Below are positions 1 through 6,168 of a DNA stretch of 6,329 bases, piece after piece; within the stretch, counting starts at the first letter, position 1; the number at the start of each line of letters is the position of its first letter. Where the stretch lies: contig CBFIHE010000055.1 in assembly GCA_965662345.1 (NCBI GenBank), forward strand, positions 1 to 6,329, written 5' to 3'. The DNA is from UBA6049 sp965662345 (lineage in GTDB: Bacteria > Bacteroidota > Bacteroidia > Flavobacteriales_G > Salibacteraceae). Below the pieces are notes generated by a model. It saw only the letters and a program-made list of their open reading frames with translations. It did no database searches and was not told where the DNA came from. The position numbers and the translations under genes were made by a program.

Positions 1-21
1 CTTATGTTGAAATCCAATGGG
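1..21 (+). repeat. 21-bp direct repeat, left copy
   Basis: The bases CTTATGTTGA...CCAATGGG at the extreme left are identical to 6308-6328. Being at the window edge, this is the beginning of shared sequence that probably continues further on both sides in the genome. Confidence 0.9.
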
Positions 22-155
22 CTTCCTTCCGCTACCTCACCCAAACTCGCAAACGGCATTAACGGGTTTTACAAACCCGATGCCTGAGCTTAAACATGAG
101 TTCGGCCTGACGCTCCCTCAGCCCGGATTTCTACCAACGCATTTGGAGGCCGAAA
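1..155. repeat. Structured dispersed repeat (left end), strongly base-paired
   Basis: The stretch is rich in nested inverted repeats. Hairpin 1 pairs GGCAT (55-59) with ATGCC (80-84) and CGGGTTT (63-69) with AAACCCG (73-79), with a TAC loop and a 3-nt bulge. A long-range stem pairs TTCGGCC (101-107) with GGCCGAA (148-154) and encloses CCAA (134-137)/TTGG (143-146). An alternative hairpin pairs 103-110 with 118-125 around one mismatch. No convincing ORF covers it. The first 21 bases recur at 6308-6328, and I believe the unit belongs to a multi-copy intergenic repeat of Bacteroidota, from memory only. The element may begin before base 1. Whether it is transcribed is unknown. Confidence 0.6.
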
Positions 156-242
156 AACAGCAAGAGTTTTGAGTAATTAGCAAGAGGAATGTTTTATTGA
201 AGCTCTAAGAACTATCACCTAACAGCAGCCCCTAGAGAGTCT

Positions 243-272
243 TTGTACATTGTACTTGATATTTTGTACAAT
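243..272. repeat. TTGTAC triplet and 7-bp inverted repeat downstream of the gene block
   Basis: TTGTAC occurs at 243, 250 and 264, spaced by 7 and 14 bp, so the copies share a 7-bp phase. ATTGTAC (249-255) and GTACAAT (266-272) form a perfect 7-bp inverted repeat with a 10-nt loop. No T-run follows on the minus strand, so intrinsic termination is not well supported. The rest of 156-280 shows nothing else except AGCAAGAG duplicated at 159-166 and 179-186. Confidence 0.4.
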
Positions 273-280
273 CAAATCCA

Positions 281-360
281 AGATGCTGAAACATGTTCAG
301 CGTGACGTAAAAGGAAGATTCGGGTACGTAAGGCGTCACCCTGAGAGGGGTTCAGGGTCT
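281..360 (+). repeat. 80-bp dispersed double-hairpin element, copy A
   Basis: This 80-bp unit contains two hairpins: GCTGAA (285-290) pairing with TTCAGC (296-301), and ACCCTGA (338-344) pairing with TCAGGGT (352-358). By hand count it is about 80% identical (64 of 80) and collinear without gaps with 6169-6248. It begins 5 bp after the stop of the last gene, so the ACCCTGA/TCAGGGT hairpin would form in the 3' end of the minus-strand mRNA. There it could act as an RNA-stabilising or REP-like end, although no U-run follows. Its minus-strand translation contains an RHAEHVSAS-like string typical of this repeat family. Confidence 0.8.
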
Positions 361-365
361 AATTA

Positions 366-1436
366 CTATTCAATTAACTTTTCAATATAGTCTGAATTCA
401 ACAGCCCAAGCGCCCCCATATACTTGAGGTTGAATGGAATAATATCACCCACTTTGTAGTTCTTCTTATTCTCATCTAAGTCTAATACAAGCATATCTGA
501 AGAAGCTCCTGTTACCTCAAGTGTTTTGTCTTCTGGTATGAGATACTCTGGCTGTACGTCTAGCAAACCAAGGTCTAGAATCGCACGGTAAGACGACTTC
601 CCGTAATCTTCTTCATTTATTTCAAACTCTTCTCCACTTGGGTTTTGAGCCATAACACCAGTAGGGATTTTGGGCTTTTCCGTTAATTCTATGATTTGCG
701 CATAAAGCTTAATCACATCTTGGTCTAGCTGCTCTACTGGCTCATCAGAAAATAAGTTATTACCGAAATACAACATCTCTCCCACCCTAAAGTGGTTAAT
801 ACCCTTGGGCACCTGATGGTTGAATAAGAGTGGAATAACAACTGATGTTCCACCACTTACGTACGGGATTGGTCGGTTAAACTTTGCTTCTATCAACTGT
901 TCGTACAAACTAAGTTGAATCAATTTGTCTTGGCTTGGCATTACCCCATATAGGCAATTTAAATTAGCACCAATACCTCGTACGCTTATTCCAGGCAGCT
1001 TAAATACCTCGCTGTAAAAGTCTAAAAGTTCTTCTCCCATAACCCCTTCACGCAGGTCACCCAACTCAATCATAATAAGCACTTTATGCACTTTACCCTG
1101 TTTGGTTGCTTCATCAGACAAAAGCCTAATTGTATCTATTTCTGTATTGAATGAGGTATCGGCATAGCGAACCACATCATCTACGTTCTTTGCAGCAGGA
1201 GGCTTAATGTATACCGTTTCTACTTGGGGGTTTAGCTCTTTTACCGCTGCCAAGTTGCTGATTCTAGAATCGCAAATCTCGCGCGCGCCCAAGTCAATTA
1301 ACTCTTTAATGTACGGCTTGTGTCCACATAGTAGCTTAGACACCACCGCCCATTCAATATCGTTCTCCTTAAACAAGTCATCTAAGAACCTGTAGTTATG
1401 TTCCAGTTTCTTTCTATTGAGCTTAATATATGCCAT
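366..1436 (-). CDS. PLP-dependent racemase, alanine/ornithine racemase family
   Basis: A 356-residue fold-type III (alanine racemase N-terminal barrel) enzyme, predicted cytoplasmic, expected to racemise an amino acid such as ornithine, lysine or alanine. The PLP lysine is K34 in AVVSKLLCG. Other family marks are CDSRISNL at 55-62, ELGDLREG at 124-131, GGTS at 195-198 (phosphate/cofactor region), HFRVGE at 215-220 and the C-terminal GASSDM at 310-315. ELGDLREG, GGTS and SSD are typical of the Orr/YhfX-like branch and not of classical Alr, which is its upstream neighbour. It is the last gene of the block, 13 bp after the alr stop. An AGGAG lies only 1 nt before the ATG, too close for an ideal Shine-Dalgarno, but the protein begins exactly where homologues do (MAYIKLNRKKLEHN), so the start is credible. 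Family membership is firm; the substrate is not known. Confidence 0.88.
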   Translation of the reverse strand: MAYIKLNRKKLEHNYRFLDDLFKENDIEWAVVSKLLCGHKPYIKELIDLGAREICDSRISNLAAVKELNPQVETVYIKPPAAKNVDDVVRYADTSFNTEIDTIRLLSDEATKQGKVHKVLIMIELGDLREGVMGEELLDFYSEVFKLPGISVRGIGANLNCLYGVMPSQDKLIQLSLYEQLIEAKFNRPIPYVSGGTSVVIPLLFNHQVPKGINHFRVGEMLYFGNNLFSDEPVEQLDQDVIKLYAQIIELTEKPKIPTGVMAQNPSGEEFEINEEDYGKSSYRAILDLGLLDVQPEYLIPEDKTLEVTGASSDMLVLDLDENKKNYKVGDIIPFNLKYMGALGLLNSDYIEKLIE

Positions 1437-1449
1437 ACTCCTGTTTAAA

Positions 1450-2598
1450 TTATGCGATTAATGTTCGTGGAATATCTGCTGGTAGGCGTGTGAGCAGTTC
1501 GTAATTCAATTGGTCTGACAATTCTGAGAAGGATGAAACAGTAATCTCCAAATCACCTTGTTTTCCGATGAGTATAACTTCATCTCCAGATTTTACTTCG
1601 CCTGCATCGGTAATGTCAATCATCATAGCATTCATGTTCACAAGACCTACAACCGTAACTCTGTGCTGGTTCACCAACACCCTGCCTGTGTTGCTTAAAG
1701 ACCTTGCAAAACCATGTGAATAACCCACTGGTACCGTAGCAATTTTCATATCGCGCTGCGCCAAATAGGTGGTTCCGTAGCCAATGAAGTCGCCCGTGGC
1801 TACACTTTTTACATCCATCACCTTGCTGCGCCAACTTATTATACGCTCCAAAGGCTCTATGGGTTCCTTTCGCTTCGCGCAGTAATCGATAAAAGTCTCT
1901 CTACTGGGCCAAAAACCGTACTGTAGAATACCTATGCGAACCAAGTCGAGCCGGGTTTCTGGATACCGTAATGCAGCCGCGGAACATGCCATATGCAGCA
2001 TTTCAAATTCAATGCTTTGCGTTTTTAATCTCCTACGTAGTGTGTGAAACGTTTTTATTTGATTGCGAACTCTTACGTAGTTGGCAATACTCTCGGCTCC
2101 TGCCAAATGCGTGCATAACCCTTTTAGAACGATATAATCTCGATTTTCTAGCAATGCCTTTCCCAACTCTTTCAGCTTGCGAGAATCAAACCCTGTGCGA
2201 TGCATTCCCGTTTCTAGCTCTATATGAATTATCGCTTTTTTACCGCATTTTTTTGCAGCTTCAACAGACTCATGAAGCCGATGCATGTCAAATACAAAAT
2301 ACTCTACCCCTTCACTCACACACCACTCCAAGCCTTTGCCAGAGGTTTCTCCCATCACCATTAAGGTGGGGTTATTCTTCGCTGACTGTTTTACGCTAAG
2401 TGCTTCGTTTGTGCTGAATACTGAGAAGTGATTTTGACCACATTTCTCTGCTGTTTCTACAAACTCTTTGAGTCCGTGCCCATAGGCATTCCCCTTTACT
2501 ACTGAAGAAACTTCTGTTTCGCCCACCACGCTTTTCAAAAAGCGAAAGTTGTTTCGCAAAGCCGATTCACTAAGTTGTATATGTGAAGTTTCAAACAT
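1450..2598 (-). CDS. alr: Alanine racemase (Alr), stand-alone, with variant active site
   Basis: A 382-residue classical Alr: N-terminal PLP barrel to about 250, then a C-terminal beta domain. It would interconvert L- and D-alanine or a related amino acid in the cytoplasm. Visible residues: PLP lysine K35 in VVKGNAYGHG, H164 in CTHLAGAE, R134 in TGMHRTGF, S206, R221 in VRIG (pyridine nitrogen), catalytic tyrosine Y274 in IGYGTTY, PVGYSHG at 290-296, and the terminal LLTRLPADIPR. By eye alignment to Geobacillus Alr, the carbamylated lysine (K129) is Glu127, the N of the NSA motif is Cys205, and D313 of the CMD motif is Asn323. It starts 1 bp after the M20 stop behind an A-rich leader. Many Bacteroidota carry a MurF-Alr fusion, so this separate copy may serve salvage or have a shifted substrate. 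Family certain, substrate inferred. Confidence 0.92.
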   Translation of the reverse strand: MFETSHIQLSESALRNNFRFLKSVVGETEVSSVVKGNAYGHGLKEFVETAEKCGQNHFSVFSTNEALSVKQSAKNNPTLMVMGETSGKGLEWCVSEGVEYFVFDMHRLHESVEAAKKCGKKAIIHIELETGMHRTGFDSRKLKELGKALLENRDYIVLKGLCTHLAGAESIANYVRVRNQIKTFHTLRRRLKTQSIEFEMLHMACSAAALRYPETRLDLVRIGILQYGFWPSRETFIDYCAKRKEPIEPLERIISWRSKVMDVKSVATGDFIGYGTTYLAQRDMKIATVPVGYSHGFARSLSNTGRVLVNQHRVTVVGLVNMNAMMIDITDAGEVKSGDEVILIGKQGDLEITVSSFSELSDQLNYELLTRLPADIPRTLIA

Positions 2599-2599
2599 T

Positions 2600-3742
2600 T
2601 TATCTGTGGTAGGCTGTAATTATTTCATTAAATAGTGCGATTCCTGTAGGCAATAACGCATCTGGAAAATCATAATCTGGATTGTGTAGAGCAGGTAGTT
2701 CTTCACCCGCGCCTATTCCAAACATACATCCTGGGTAGCGCGATGAGAACACTCCAAAATCCTCTCCCCACTTAAAAGGCTCTTTCTTATCTGTAACATT
2801 AAAGCCAGATTTTAGCGCCACTTGTTTTACACGTTCTGTGCAAGACAACTCATTCTCATTGGCATCAAACGACTCTGTGTAAGAAATCTCCGCTTTTAAG
2901 TTGTTTTCCTTTGCTGTACGTTCAGATAACAGACAAATCTGTTCATCTAGCTCCTTCATAATCGTATTGTCGAAGGTTCGCAGGGTAAAATGAAGCTCCC
3001 CGAATCCTGCACTTACACCGTATGCCTTCTCACCCATGTGTGAAAATACAGGAGTAACTAATCTAAATGCAGGGTCTGAAGGTTTGGGAACAGTAAGCTT
3101 CAAGGCTTCTTGGGTAATCTGTGCCATGGCTAAAGCTGGATTATACCCCTTCTCTGGTTCTGCAGCGTGTGCCGTTTTACCATACAATTTTATGATTATG
3201 CTCTTTGCAGCAGCCGTAAACACCCCTGGCTTTACAATCACTTGATGTAGCGCCTCTCCAGGAATGTTGTGCCAAGCAAACACTCGGTTGGGTTCTACAG
3301 ACTTGAACAACGGATCGTTGTAAACTCCTACAGCTCCTCTTCCATCTTCTTCTGCCGGTTGGAAAAGCAAAACAACTCGACCTCTTACAGGAGGGTTGTT
3401 TTTCAACACTTTAGCTACTCCAAGCAAACAGGCGGTATGTCCGTCATGACCACATAAATGGGCTACTCCATCGTTCTTTGAATGATAATCAAAGGTGTTT
3501 ATTTCTTGAATGGGCAGCGCATCCATATCTCCTCGTAAGAGGGTAGTTTCTCCAGGCTCTTTCCCCTCATAAACGGCTACAATTCCGTGTTTACCAATTT
3601 GAATGACTTGATCGGCATCACATGAATCTAAACCTTTCAAAACGCGTTTTTCTGTTTCGCTTTCGCTACCACTCACTTCTGGGTGAGCGTGTAATTCTCT
3701 GCGGAACTGCGTGAGTTCTTCTACTGTTGCTTGGTCTACCAT
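2600..3742 (-). CDS. M20D-type metallo-amidohydrolase (N-acyl-amino acid hydrolase-like)
   Basis: A 380-residue M20 family enzyme of normal length, with no signal peptide, so cytoplasmic. It would hydrolyse an N-acyl amino acid, hippurate-like amide or small peptide-like substrate using two metal ions. Seen: RRELHAHPE at 14-22, RGDMDALPIQE at 70-80, HLCGHDGHT at 95-103, QPAEEDGRG at 128-136, AWHN at 156-159 and LHNPDYDFPD at 352-361. By analogy with family M20D, C97, H99, E132, H158 and H353 are the metal ligands and E131 the catalytic base; all are present, so it should be active. A lid/dimerisation domain is inserted at roughly 172-285 (KTAHAAEPEKGYNPA). Its ATG directly abuts the GNAT stop (0 bp), which suggests translational coupling. 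N-acetyl-diaminopimelate deacetylases and IAA-amino acid hydrolases share this family, so the acyl and amino acid moieties remain open. Confidence 0.9.
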   Translation of the reverse strand: MVDQATVEELTQFRRELHAHPEVSGSESETEKRVLKGLDSCDADQVIQIGKHGIVAVYEGKEPGETTLLRGDMDALPIQEINTFDYHSKNDGVAHLCGHDGHTACLLGVAKVLKNNPPVRGRVVLLFQPAEEDGRGAVGVYNDPLFKSVEPNRVFAWHNIPGEALHQVIVKPGVFTAAAKSIIIKLYGKTAHAAEPEKGYNPALAMAQITQEALKLTVPKPSDPAFRLVTPVFSHMGEKAYGVSAGFGELHFTLRTFDNTIMKELDEQICLLSERTAKENNLKAEISYTESFDANENELSCTERVKQVALKSGFNVTDKKEPFKWGEDFGVFSSRYPGCMFGIGAGEELPALHNPDYDFPDALLPTGIALFNEIITAYHR

Positions 3743-4165
3743 CTACATCTTGTAACGCATTTCTAGGTACTTGTTTTCAAAGCCTAATTTTTCATACAGA
3801 AATTTCGCTGGATTATCTGGCTCTACATGGAGTGCCACATCGCCATTGGCTGCATTCAGTGCTTCTTTCATCAACGCTTTTCCAACTCCCTTTCCACGTG
3901 TAGAAGCGTCTACCGCAATGTATACTAAGATATTCTCTGGAATGTAGCCACTCATACCCGTTTCATTAATCACGGTTACTCCTTGAATCTTACCCTCTTC
4001 AGACGAAACAGCAATGAACCCTCCTTTGTCAAACACGTAGTTGAAACAGGCTTGAATCTGTTCTTTCGGGTCTCCGTATTCTTCTAAACTCTCATATAGA
4101 AAATCAATTAATTGACCTTCTTTAAACTCTTGGTAATCTGTACGTTTTCTAACTATTTCAATCAT
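3743..4165 (-). CDS. GNAT family N-acetyltransferase
   Basis: A 140-residue single-domain GNAT protein, predicted cytoplasmic, transferring an acyl group from acyl-CoA to an amine. The acetyl-CoA loop (motif A) is clear: strand VYIAVDAS at 81-88 followed by TRGKGVGKALM at 89-99, matching the R/Q-x-x-G-x-G/A pattern. The C-terminal NPAKFLYEKLGFE at 118-130 is the usual motif B helix and strand. Its ATG overlaps the symporter TGA in an ATGA junction, and the M20 start codon follows its stop directly. In this setting an amino acid or a toxic D-amino acid is a plausible acceptor, with the neighbouring M20 enzyme acting in the reverse direction, but GNAT acceptors cannot be read from sequence. Other acceptors, including ribosomal proteins or small metabolites, are possible. 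Confidence 0.87.
   Translation of the reverse strand: MIEIVRKRTDYQEFKEGQLIDFLYESLEEYGDPKEQIQACFNYVFDKGGFIAVSSEEGKIQGVTVINETGMSGYIPENILVYIAVDASTRGKGVGKALMKEALNAANGDVALHVEPDNPAKFLYEKLGFENKYLEMRYKM
4162..4165 (-). other. ATGA stop/start overlap (symporter to GNAT)
   Basis: The symporter TGA (4164-4162) and the GNAT ATG (4165-4163) share bases as ATGA. This is a classic termination-reinitiation junction and supports co-translation of the two proteins from one mRNA. Confidence 0.85.
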
Positions 4166-5598
4166 ACTTTATTCTTTTTATTTGGAAGTGCTATGGATGC
4201 CGTAACAAATACTATAGCAGCGACTAATATCCCAAACACATTAGCATCTAGCTCGTATGGTAATGGTGTATTCAATACCACCAATACACTTGTAGTTGTG
4301 CCTCCAGCCAACATCGCTAAAATGGCTCCCATGTTGCTGCTTTTCTTCCAGAATAAGCCACCCACCACAGGCACAAATAAGCCACTTACCATGAACGCAT
4401 AAGATAATAACATCAATTCCAATACATTGGTTAGATGCTGAGCGATTAGCACTGCAGCCATACCGATAATCAATACCGTGAGCTGCGACAAACGCAGGCT
4501 ATTCTTCTGGGAAATTTTGAAAAACCTACCCAGAATATCTGTAACCACGTTACCGCCAGCAGCCATAAGGCATGAGTCAGCCGTAGACATAATTGCCGAG
4601 AAGTAAGCAGACATCATGAGTCCCATGAGTCCAACTGGAAGCACTGTTCTAAGCAATAAGGGGAGTCCCATTTCAGCATCCATATTTGATCCAGGAGCGA
4701 ATCCAATTTCAGTAAACATGCCTTGCTCATATCCCACTTTTGCGAAAAGCCCAAGGAGCACGCCCATAAATGCCATAATTGGCCATTCGAGTAAGCCAGC
4801 AATGTACCAAGCTTGCTTCGCCTCTTTTTCACTCTTAGAAGCGAAAATTCGCTGGTAAAGTGTCATACCAACAAACCAAACAGGAATGATGGTTACTGCC
4901 CAATTCACAGCATCTTGCCATGCAATGTTGGTAAAGGTTAAGTGGGCAGGTGGCACATGCTTCAAAATACTTTCATATCCACCTATGCTCTTGTACCCCA
5001 TAGGTATGCCAATAAATATGAGCCCACTCATGAGTATAATCCACTGTACAGTATCGGTGTAAATCACAGCTTTTAATCCACCCAGTACGGTGTAAACTAT
5101 GGCTATAACACCCATAACCAGTAGAGCGTTGGACAACGAAAGCACAGGGAAGGTGGCACTCGCTAGTTTCGCACCAGCAAGGATTTGCGAACTGGTAAAG
5201 CCTAGATAACCTATAGCGGATATGACACCTGCAATTAGGGCAGCTCTAGAATCAAACAAGCGCTCCACAATTTGCGGAAAAGTGAACAGCGACTGTGCTC
5301 GCGCCATTGTAGAGACCCGCGGAATGAGAAAAACCGCGCTTAGCCATGCACCAATAAGCCCAGTGAGTAACATGTGAGATCCAGATAGGCCTATGGCAAA
5401 GCCGAGTCCACCCAAGCCAATGGAGAAGCCGCCACCAACATCTGTGGCAACAACAGATAGACCTATATGAACCTTCCCTATGGACCGACCGCCCACAAAG
5501 TAGTCATCATCACTTTTGTTCTGCCGAAGGAAGTAAACTCCCACCCCCAGCATCACCAGCATATAAACAATGAATATTCCTGCGTCTACCGCAGCCAT
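4162..5598 (-). CDS. Sodium:solute symporter (SSS family)
   Basis: A 478-residue polytopic inner-membrane protein expected to import an organic solute with Na+. The first membrane helix is at about 7-24, followed by the cytoplasmic DDYFVGGRS signature at 31-39. Many hydrophobic segments follow to about 470, consistent with the usual 13-helix LeuT-type fold. Family marks are TDVGGGFSIG at 52-61 in the broken first core helix, LGGLKAVIYTDTVQ at 172-185, and AIMSTADSCLMAAGG at 335-349. The last of these holds the Ser/Thr pair (S338, T339) that contributes to the Na2 sodium site in characterised members. It follows the PD-(D/E)XK-like gene by 4 bp and overlaps the GNAT gene by 4 bp. SSS members carry sugars, proline, pantothenate, sialic acid and others; with two racemases and an acylase downstream, an amino acid or N-acyl amino acid is the best guess. 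Confidence 0.92.
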   Translation of the reverse strand: MAAVDAGIFIVYMLVMLGVGVYFLRQNKSDDDYFVGGRSIGKVHIGLSVVATDVGGGFSIGLGGLGFAIGLSGSHMLLTGLIGAWLSAVFLIPRVSTMARAQSLFTFPQIVERLFDSRAALIAGVISAIGYLGFTSSQILAGAKLASATFPVLSLSNALLVMGVIAIVYTVLGGLKAVIYTDTVQWIILMSGLIFIGIPMGYKSIGGYESILKHVPPAHLTFTNIAWQDAVNWAVTIIPVWFVGMTLYQRIFASKSEKEAKQAWYIAGLLEWPIMAFMGVLLGLFAKVGYEQGMFTEIGFAPGSNMDAEMGLPLLLRTVLPVGLMGLMMSAYFSAIMSTADSCLMAAGGNVVTDILGRFFKISQKNSLRLSQLTVLIIGMAAVLIAQHLTNVLELMLLSYAFMVSGLFVPVVGGLFWKKSSNMGAILAMLAGGTTTSVLVVLNTPLPYELDANVFGILVAAIVFVTASIALPNKKNKV

Positions 5599-5602
5599 AA
5601 GG

Positions 5603-5995
5603 CTAGGTCAATGACTCAAGATCCACGATCTTGGCATTGATCATCATGCGTGAAATGAGATTTTCCACGCGATCTTTGATTTTTTCAGGTAATACAATGT
5701 AGAAGTGTCCTCCATTCTGCTTGCTGTAAGAGCTGAACAAAATCCATTTAGCAATTTGATCTTGAATCTCACGCTCTACAATTTTTTGCTCAATTTCATA
5801 AACGTCCATTTGTTTGTCGTCTATAGAGCTCACCAAATCTGGGGTGAATTTCTTCATTGACCCATTATAGTTAAGATCGATTGGAGATGGGTAGTCAGCA
5901 GTCTTGGCCTTAAACTCGTTGTAACCCTGTTTTTTAAGGCGTTTTATCAAGTTTTTTATTACAGTTTCTTTCTTCGCTTTTGCAGCTGCACTCAT
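5603..5995 (-). CDS. Small uncharacterised protein, possible PD-(D/E)XK nuclease-like fold
   Basis: First gene of the block, 130 residues from the ATG at 5995. An in-frame TTG at 6013 would add six residues, but it lies inside a TACCTTTG promoter-like box, so I prefer the ATG. The N-terminus is lysine-rich and helical (about 1-24), with no signal peptide or membrane segment. The core resembles the restriction-endonuclease fold: TPDL at 51-54, a short turn, a beta strand VYEIEQ at 65-70, a helix with a conserved-looking W84, then a strand HFYIVLPEK at 97-105. D53 and E67 would be the acidic ligands, but the final position reads E-I-E and not E-x-K, so the site is degenerate or the lysine has moved (K71 is near). 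I do not recognise a named family. Its link to amino acid metabolism is unclear; it may be a passenger, an inactive regulator or a nuclease. The fold call is tentative; the gene is likely real. Confidence 0.72.
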   Translation of the reverse strand: MSAAAKAKKETVIKNLIKRLKKQGYNEFKAKTADYPSPIDLNYNGSMKKFTPDLVSSIDDKQMDVYEIEQKIVEREIQDQIAKWILFSSYSKQNGGHFYIVLPEKIKDRVENLISRMMINAKIVDLESLT

Positions 5996-5998
5996 TTT

Positions 5999-6010
5999 CG
6001 AAAATTTTCG
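5999..6010. repeat. 12-bp perfect palindrome between -7 box and start codon
   Basis: CGAAAATTTTCG is self-complementary over all 12 bases and lies exactly between the TACCTTTG box and the first ATG. It partly overlaps a second palindrome, TTTTCGAAAA at 5996-6005. The position, over the predicted transcription start, would suit an operator or a leader hairpin. AT-rich palindromes of this size can also arise by chance. Confidence 0.4.
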
Positions 6011-6018
6011 CAAAGGTA
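6011..6018 (-). promoter_or_regulatory. Bacteroidota-type -7 box (TACCTTTG)
   Basis: On the minus strand this reads TACCTTTG, a full match to the TAnnTTTG -7 consensus of the Bacteroidota primary sigma factor. It ends 15 nt before the ATG at 5995, so the leader would be very short (around 10 nt). No good TTG -33 element sits at the expected 19-21 nt spacing: that stretch reads ATAAT, and the nearest TTG is over 30 nt upstream. The promoter may therefore be weak or activator-dependent. It is the only obvious promoter candidate for the six-gene block. Confidence 0.55.
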
Positions 6019-6072
6019 GGAATTTTAGTAACAGGGATTATACGTATGGCACAAGTGACTGACTCACAAAAC

Positions 6073-6096
6073 TATAGCTAGCCTAGGGTAGCTATA
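6073..6096. repeat. 24-bp near-perfect inverted repeat upstream of the gene block
   Basis: Arms TATAGCTA (6073-6080) and TAGCTATA (6089-6096) are perfect reverse complements around a CCTAGG centre (6082-6087). The only mismatch in the dyad is the G/G pair at 6081/6088. It lies about 55 bp upstream of the -7 box and 78-101 bp upstream of the first start codon. No T-tract follows on either strand, so it is not a standard terminator. A binding site for a dimeric regulator is the most natural reading, but no regulator gene is in the window. Confidence 0.5.
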
Positions 6097-6168
6097 ACTT
6101 TAGTCTCTGGTGATTTTACTTATTCCTCTGTTCACGACCGTGATGCTTATTGGGACTTTACTCGATGC

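Noticed and set aside
338..358. Intrinsic terminator after the last gene
   Set aside because: The ACCCTGA/TCAGGGT hairpin is well placed, but the minus-strand RNA continues GACGCC with no U-run. I list it as part of the repeat and not as a terminator.
1..365. CRISPR array or tRNA in the repeat-rich left end
   Set aside because: The repeats are not regularly spaced with unique spacers, and no cloverleaf with a T-loop GGTTCRA and CCA-like end could be found.
1971..2399. 142-residue plus-strand reading frame
   Set aside because: Entirely antisense within alr, whose catalytic motifs are intact; Cys/Leu/Phe-rich product typical of a shadow frame.
4112..4402. 96-residue plus-strand reading frame
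   Set aside because: Lies antisense to the symporter and GNAT genes; low-complexity Thr/Asn-rich product with no recognisable motifs.
4616..4858. 80-residue plus-strand and 72-residue minus-strand frames within the symporter
   Set aside because: Both overlap conserved membrane segments of the symporter in other frames and have no independent start signals or motifs.
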